Assembly (NCBI GenBank): GCA_944472135.2
Contig: OX235266.1
Span: forward strand, 17,401,925-17,465,924
Direction: 5' to 3'
Length of the DNA stretch: 64,000 bases
From: Trichobilharzia regenti
Taxonomy: Eukaryota; Platyhelminthes; Trematoda; Strigeidida; Schistosomatidae
The position numbers were made by a program, and so were the translations under genes. The notes under the pieces were generated by a model. It saw nothing but the letters and a program-made list of their open reading frames with translations, did no database searches and had not been told where the DNA came from. Positions 60,547-64,000 of this stretch are shown here, one piece after another (the stretch's first letter is position 1; every line of letters starts with the position of its first letter).

Positions 60547-60804
60547 CCTTCCTTGTTAAAAAATTTTGTCATTGATTTATGTATTAATGTTGGCAAAGTT
60601 AATATTTAAGCACCACTGCTAACTATGCCAATTAGCGAATGACCTCGAACGCACCAATCACGTGAAGGAGGCATTTTTGTGTATGGAATACAGATATTTA
60701 TGAGGAAAAATGTATAAAATCTGTGGCAAAGTGTTACAGAGGATACCTTTCTCTCACATGGGATAAAAATAGCTCTCAGTTTTAGGTTGGGGTATCAACA
60801 GAGG

Positions 60805-60971
60805 ATAATTCCATTGTGGGTAAAATTTATTTTGATAACGTTTCATAGTATGATACAGTAATATTTACTGGACAATAAGTCGGGCTCGAAACGTGGTCAT
60901 TAGTAAGTATTACTGTATACAGCACTGTGAGACGACTTTATCAAAATAAATTTTACCCACAGTGGAATTAT
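60805..60971. repeat. Long hairpin containing a Penelope-type hammerhead half
   Basis: 60806-60838 and 60938-60970 are reverse complements over 33 bp with one mismatch. Inside are ACAGTAATATTTACT and AGTAAGTATTACTGT, again complementary (stem I), and between them GGGCTCGAAACGTGGTCATT: stem II 3' strand, GAAA, a 2-bp stem III, and the GTC cleavage triplet. The 5' part of the core (CTGATGAG...) seems deleted (ACTGGACAATAAG). Confidence 0.65.
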
Positions 60972-61099
60972 ACTCTAACACCACAGTGCAGGAGTTCTAT
61001 TCTTATATCAACGGAGTAAATCAACCCCATTCAGTGCATGTAATTAATTAGGTCTTCTAACCCAAACAATAACACTAATCTTTCCTGGACCTGATTTGA

Positions 61100-61290
61100 T
61101 CACACATTGATATCAGTTAGGGAACCATTGAAAACCAGAGAGTATTGGACAGCTGCTGTTTCATCCTAGTTTGGGAATCATCGACAGTACGCACCCACTG
61201 GGATTCGAACCTAGGGCCTTCCGGTTACAAGGCGAGCTCGTATACCATTCAGCCACTGGAACTCGATTCAATGGCTCATGAATTCTATAG
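61100..61290 (-). mobile_element. SINE family 2, minus copy
   Basis: Complement of head CTGAATGGTATACGAGCTCG, B-box GGTTCGAATCCC, hammerhead TCGATGATTCCCAAACTAGG, ATGAAACAGCAGCTGTCC, tail GATATCAATGTGTGATCA. Core damaged at position 3/4. Confidence 0.75.
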
Positions 61291-61306
61291 AAAACTATGG
61301 AAAAAT

Positions 61307-62090
61307 AATCTGATGCTCGCTAGTGACTTGTTACAGGATGGAGTTTCCTAGAGTTCCGGTGAGAAGTCATGAGCACTGAGGTCCAATTAGATGTCACGTG
61401 TGTGGATGGATTTCCCAGCAACGACAATGGTTGGGGTCGCACTAAATCACGAATTGGTAGAAGTTAGAATTCATGCACTGACTGGCCATTGAATCGGGTC
61501 CCAGTGGCTGAATGGTATACGAGCCATCTTGTCTTGTAACCGGAAGGCCCTGGGTATGAATCCCAGTGGGTGCGTACTGCCGATGATTCCCAAACTAGGA
61601 TGAAACAGCAGCTGTCCAGTACTCCCTGGTTTTCAATGGTTATCTAACTGATATCAATCCGTGATCAACACGTAAAACATAACTAATCCTTACAAAACCA
61701 AACTATAGAAAGTTAATCTGATGCTCTCTAGTGACTTGCTACAGGTTGGAGTTTCCTGAGTTCTAGTGAGAAGTCGTGACCAGTGAGGTCCAATTAGATG
61801 TCACGTGTGTGGATGGATGTCCCACCAACGACAATGGTTGGGGTCGCGCTAAATCACGAATTAGTAGAAGTTGGAGTTCACGAGCCATTGAATTGGGTCC
61901 CAGTGGCTGAATGGTATACGAGCTTGCCTTGTAACCGGAAGGTCCCGGGTTCGAATCCCAGTGGGTGCGTACTGCCGATGATTCCCAAACTAGGACGAAA
62001 CAGCAGCTGTCCAGTACTCCTATGCTGGTTTTCAATGGTTCTCTAACTGATATCAATCCGTGATCAACTCATAAAAAAATCTAATGTCTA
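61307..62090 (+). repeat. Tandem duplication of a 408-bp unit, each with SINE family 2
   Basis: Unit 1 61307-61714, unit 2 61715-about 62090; starts AATCTGATGCTC in both, exactly 408 bp apart. Each contains a spacer (GTCACGTGTGTGGATGGAT), then a SINE family 2 (61490-61690; 61885-62080) with stem I GTACTG/CAGTAC and core CCGATGA (C for U4). The hammerhead of the second unit lies at 61969-62017. Confidence 0.8.
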
Positions 62091-62789
62091 TTAATCAGAT
62101 AGCGTTTAATTTGTCCATACTAACTCCCACGCACCTATAGGTGACCAAAACATTCTCTGATTGGTAGATTTCAGTTAGATGAGAAAATCAGAGCTAATTA
62201 ACTGATTATAGTCTTTATCTTTTGCTGCTACTTTCTAGGTGAATATAATGATTTGATTTTTATTATTATTTTTTGAATATTTTGACTGACTCGTCTAGCC
62301 AATGGGTTAGTTTTAGAAATCAAATTCAGAAAATGTCACGTGAAACTCTGAAAGAAATTGCTGTAAGTTGTCTTTTTCCTAAACATATATACATATGTAT
62401 ATATATATATGTGGTGAGATAATCTAAGGTTGTCTTAATCTGACAGACTGTTGTTAATGCATCGGGCGATGTAGGAAGATGGACCATGACGGGATTCACA
62501 TAAGAGGTCTCTGAATAAATTCTGGGGCAGCCTACCAGATGAATTGCTATACTCAACTGTCAACCAGCTGATCGTTTCACTGAGAATAGTCTGCCATCAC
62601 TAAACTATCTCAGATGGTCGGTCTCAAAGTCAATCAATAATCTGCTTTCCACTTTTGCTACTCTCTATGAGAAAGTGAAGATCACGTAGTTGGGCGGCTA
62701 GTTTTGGTAATAAAAAGAGAGTAACGTATCATTTATTCACATGACATCTGGACATTACTTGCCCGTCGTTACTTCTACATATATATAAA
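62091..62789. other. Intergenic sequence, unidentified
   Basis: A (TA)n patch at 62393-62412. The open frame on the minus strand at 62326-62556 has no recognisable feature. No gene. Confidence 0.4.
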
Positions 62790-63754
62790 AATCCCTTGAC
62801 TTCAGGGTGAAACATCCATCTCCAATTTGTTCCATTTTCTGCTGTCCTCTTCATCTGGGCTCATTAAATTCCCTGTAATCTCTCGTCTCCCCCTCGTCAA
62901 GCTCGCACGATCTCCTCCATGGCACTATAGCACCGACACGCCACTCGTCGCTTCCCATGAGGATTCCAGGCGAGCAGTGGCCTGGCTGGCATGCGAGATC
63001 ATTTGCTGGCCTCCTCAGTGTATGTCCGATCAGTCCACCTCAATTTTCTCCTACATATTTGCAGAGCAGTCTGCTCTCGCCTGTTGGTTTGTTGTCAGCG
63101 AGATTTTCGTGTTGTTAATTCTCTCTGGCTGACCCGACTGGTCATTTAATCTTCAATATGGAACCAAAGAGGGGAGCAGCAGTTGATAGAAGTTTTTGTG
63201 ACACGCAGTACAAGTTTCTGACTGCTATAGAGAAGAACTGACAGACTGGCTTCACATTTGTGTTGAAAATCTGAAACTTGTTCTTTATGTTGTCTGACTG
63301 AGTGTGGAAGATTTCCAAACTGGTTTCAGGTTGATGAAGGTGTATCTTGTCTTTCCGATTCTTGTTGGCTGGCTGGCTGGCTGGCTGGGTTTGACATCGT
63401 CATCCGTTTCGCCTGTCTGTGACTGAAATGACACTTCTTAGATAAGTCAAGGAAGTAACCTGTGTCAAATCTCTCCCGTTGATGGTGATTGGGGCTGGTT
63501 GTTGTTGTTGTTGTTGCAGTTCGTTGGTTGGCTATCTTCATCGCCTCAGTCCTCCCTATATTCACCTGTAGTCTTATCTTCTCTGCTTGCTTGCTTCTTC
63601 AACCAGTTTGCTGCTTTTCACCTGCCTGTAAGTCTTCGAGGTTGTGTGTGACATCAAACATAACTGATCCACATGCGAAATCCAGATCTTCTAGAGTCTT
63701 CTTGTTGGTCCAACGTATTCTTGTATTCTCAGTCCCCACAGTCTGACGCATGAT

Positions 63755-63755
<1 letters not shown>
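62790..63755 (-). mobile_element. RTE-like family A, 3' part with simple-repeat expansion
   Basis: From 63750 downward: WTNKKTLEDLDFACGSVMFD (catalytic ADD mutated to ACG), VNIGRTEAMKIANQR, a (GTT)n expansion near 63500, a (GGCT)n tract at 63365-63388, CRRKLRWTDRTYTEEAS and WNPHGKRRVACRC, to about 62790. Dead copy. Confidence 0.7.

Positions 63756-63756
<1 letters not shown>

Positions 63757-63800
<44 letters not shown>
63757..63800. repeat. (AT)n microsatellite
   Basis: About 22 AT units directly at the 5' edge of the RTE copy. The remaining 200 bp of the window (63801-64000) hold short (TAA)n and no recognised gene. Confidence 0.9.
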
Positions 63801-63802
<2 letters not shown>

Positions 63803-64000
63803 TTTTCGATGAAATCGTCAACTAGGCTGTTTATTCGTGAACATTAACAGCAAAGAGGTGAAAAAGTTCAGATCAAACATTAAAATAACAAGATGAAATT
63901 TTGTAATACCAATTGGGATCAGAATCATAATAATAATAATAAGAAGAAAAAATAAACACGAAGTTTGGATCAATAACATAGTCGGAAAATGGACTGTTTA

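Overview
The window looks like a piece of a blood-fluke (Schistosoma) genome. It is AT-rich eukaryotic DNA with very small introns in one gene and multi-kb introns in another. About half to two thirds of it is recognisable retroelement debris: RTE-like, CR1/jockey-like and Penelope-like elements, tRNA-derived SINEs and solo LTRs. Several repeats match the Sma-alpha type, a tRNA-headed retroposon carrying a hammerhead ribozyme that is characteristic of schistosomes. I cannot assign the species from sequence alone.

Only two host genes can be supported. On the minus strand, 1662-2037 is a compact three-exon type 1 cystatin (stefin) of 100 residues with introns of 34 and 39 nt. On the plus strand I assembled a chain of 15 phase-compatible exons (2166 to 60546) that would encode about 644 residues and end at TAA 60544-60546. 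I do not recognise this protein. The ten exons from 20339 onward are the firmest; those at 2166-14330 are less certain. The two putative start codons are 128 bp apart and point away from each other, which suggests a shared promoter.

Everything from about 2.7 kb to 60 kb lies in introns of the second gene. In order: degraded RTE and CR1 copies (3.3-6.0 kb), a long decayed CR1-like element (9.5-13.6 kb) with a better-preserved fragment of the same family at 15.3-16.0 kb, jockey- and RTE-like remnants (17.5-20 kb), a solo LTR nested in a SINE (20.6-21.1 kb), a hammerhead SINE composite (21.7-22.1 kb), oppositely oriented Penelope-like pieces around an exon (23.2-25.4 kb), further LTR and SINE copies (26-30 kb), more Penelope-like elements (32-37.7 kb), an inverted-repeat-bracketed Penelope copy broken by an RTE insertion (39-41 kb), RTE and jockey pieces (41.6-46 kb), SINE clusters (46.5-49.7 kb), RTE/Penelope nests (50.6-53.1 kb), and RTE, SINE, LTR and Penelope pieces up to the last exon. 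Beyond 60.5 kb come a ribozyme-like hairpin, a tandem SINE duplication and another RTE copy.

The most interesting signals are: (i) a second tRNA-headed SINE family whose body folds as a hammerhead motif, with one copy retaining every core base; (ii) a composite inverted hammerhead SINE inserted as one unit with a 13-bp target duplication; (iii) three solo LTRs of one family, each with a 4-bp target duplication; (iv) a Penelope-type hammerhead half inside a long hairpin; (v) the unidentified 15-exon gene and its divergent arrangement with the stefin. Coordinates of decayed elements are approximate; splice coordinates were worked out base by base.
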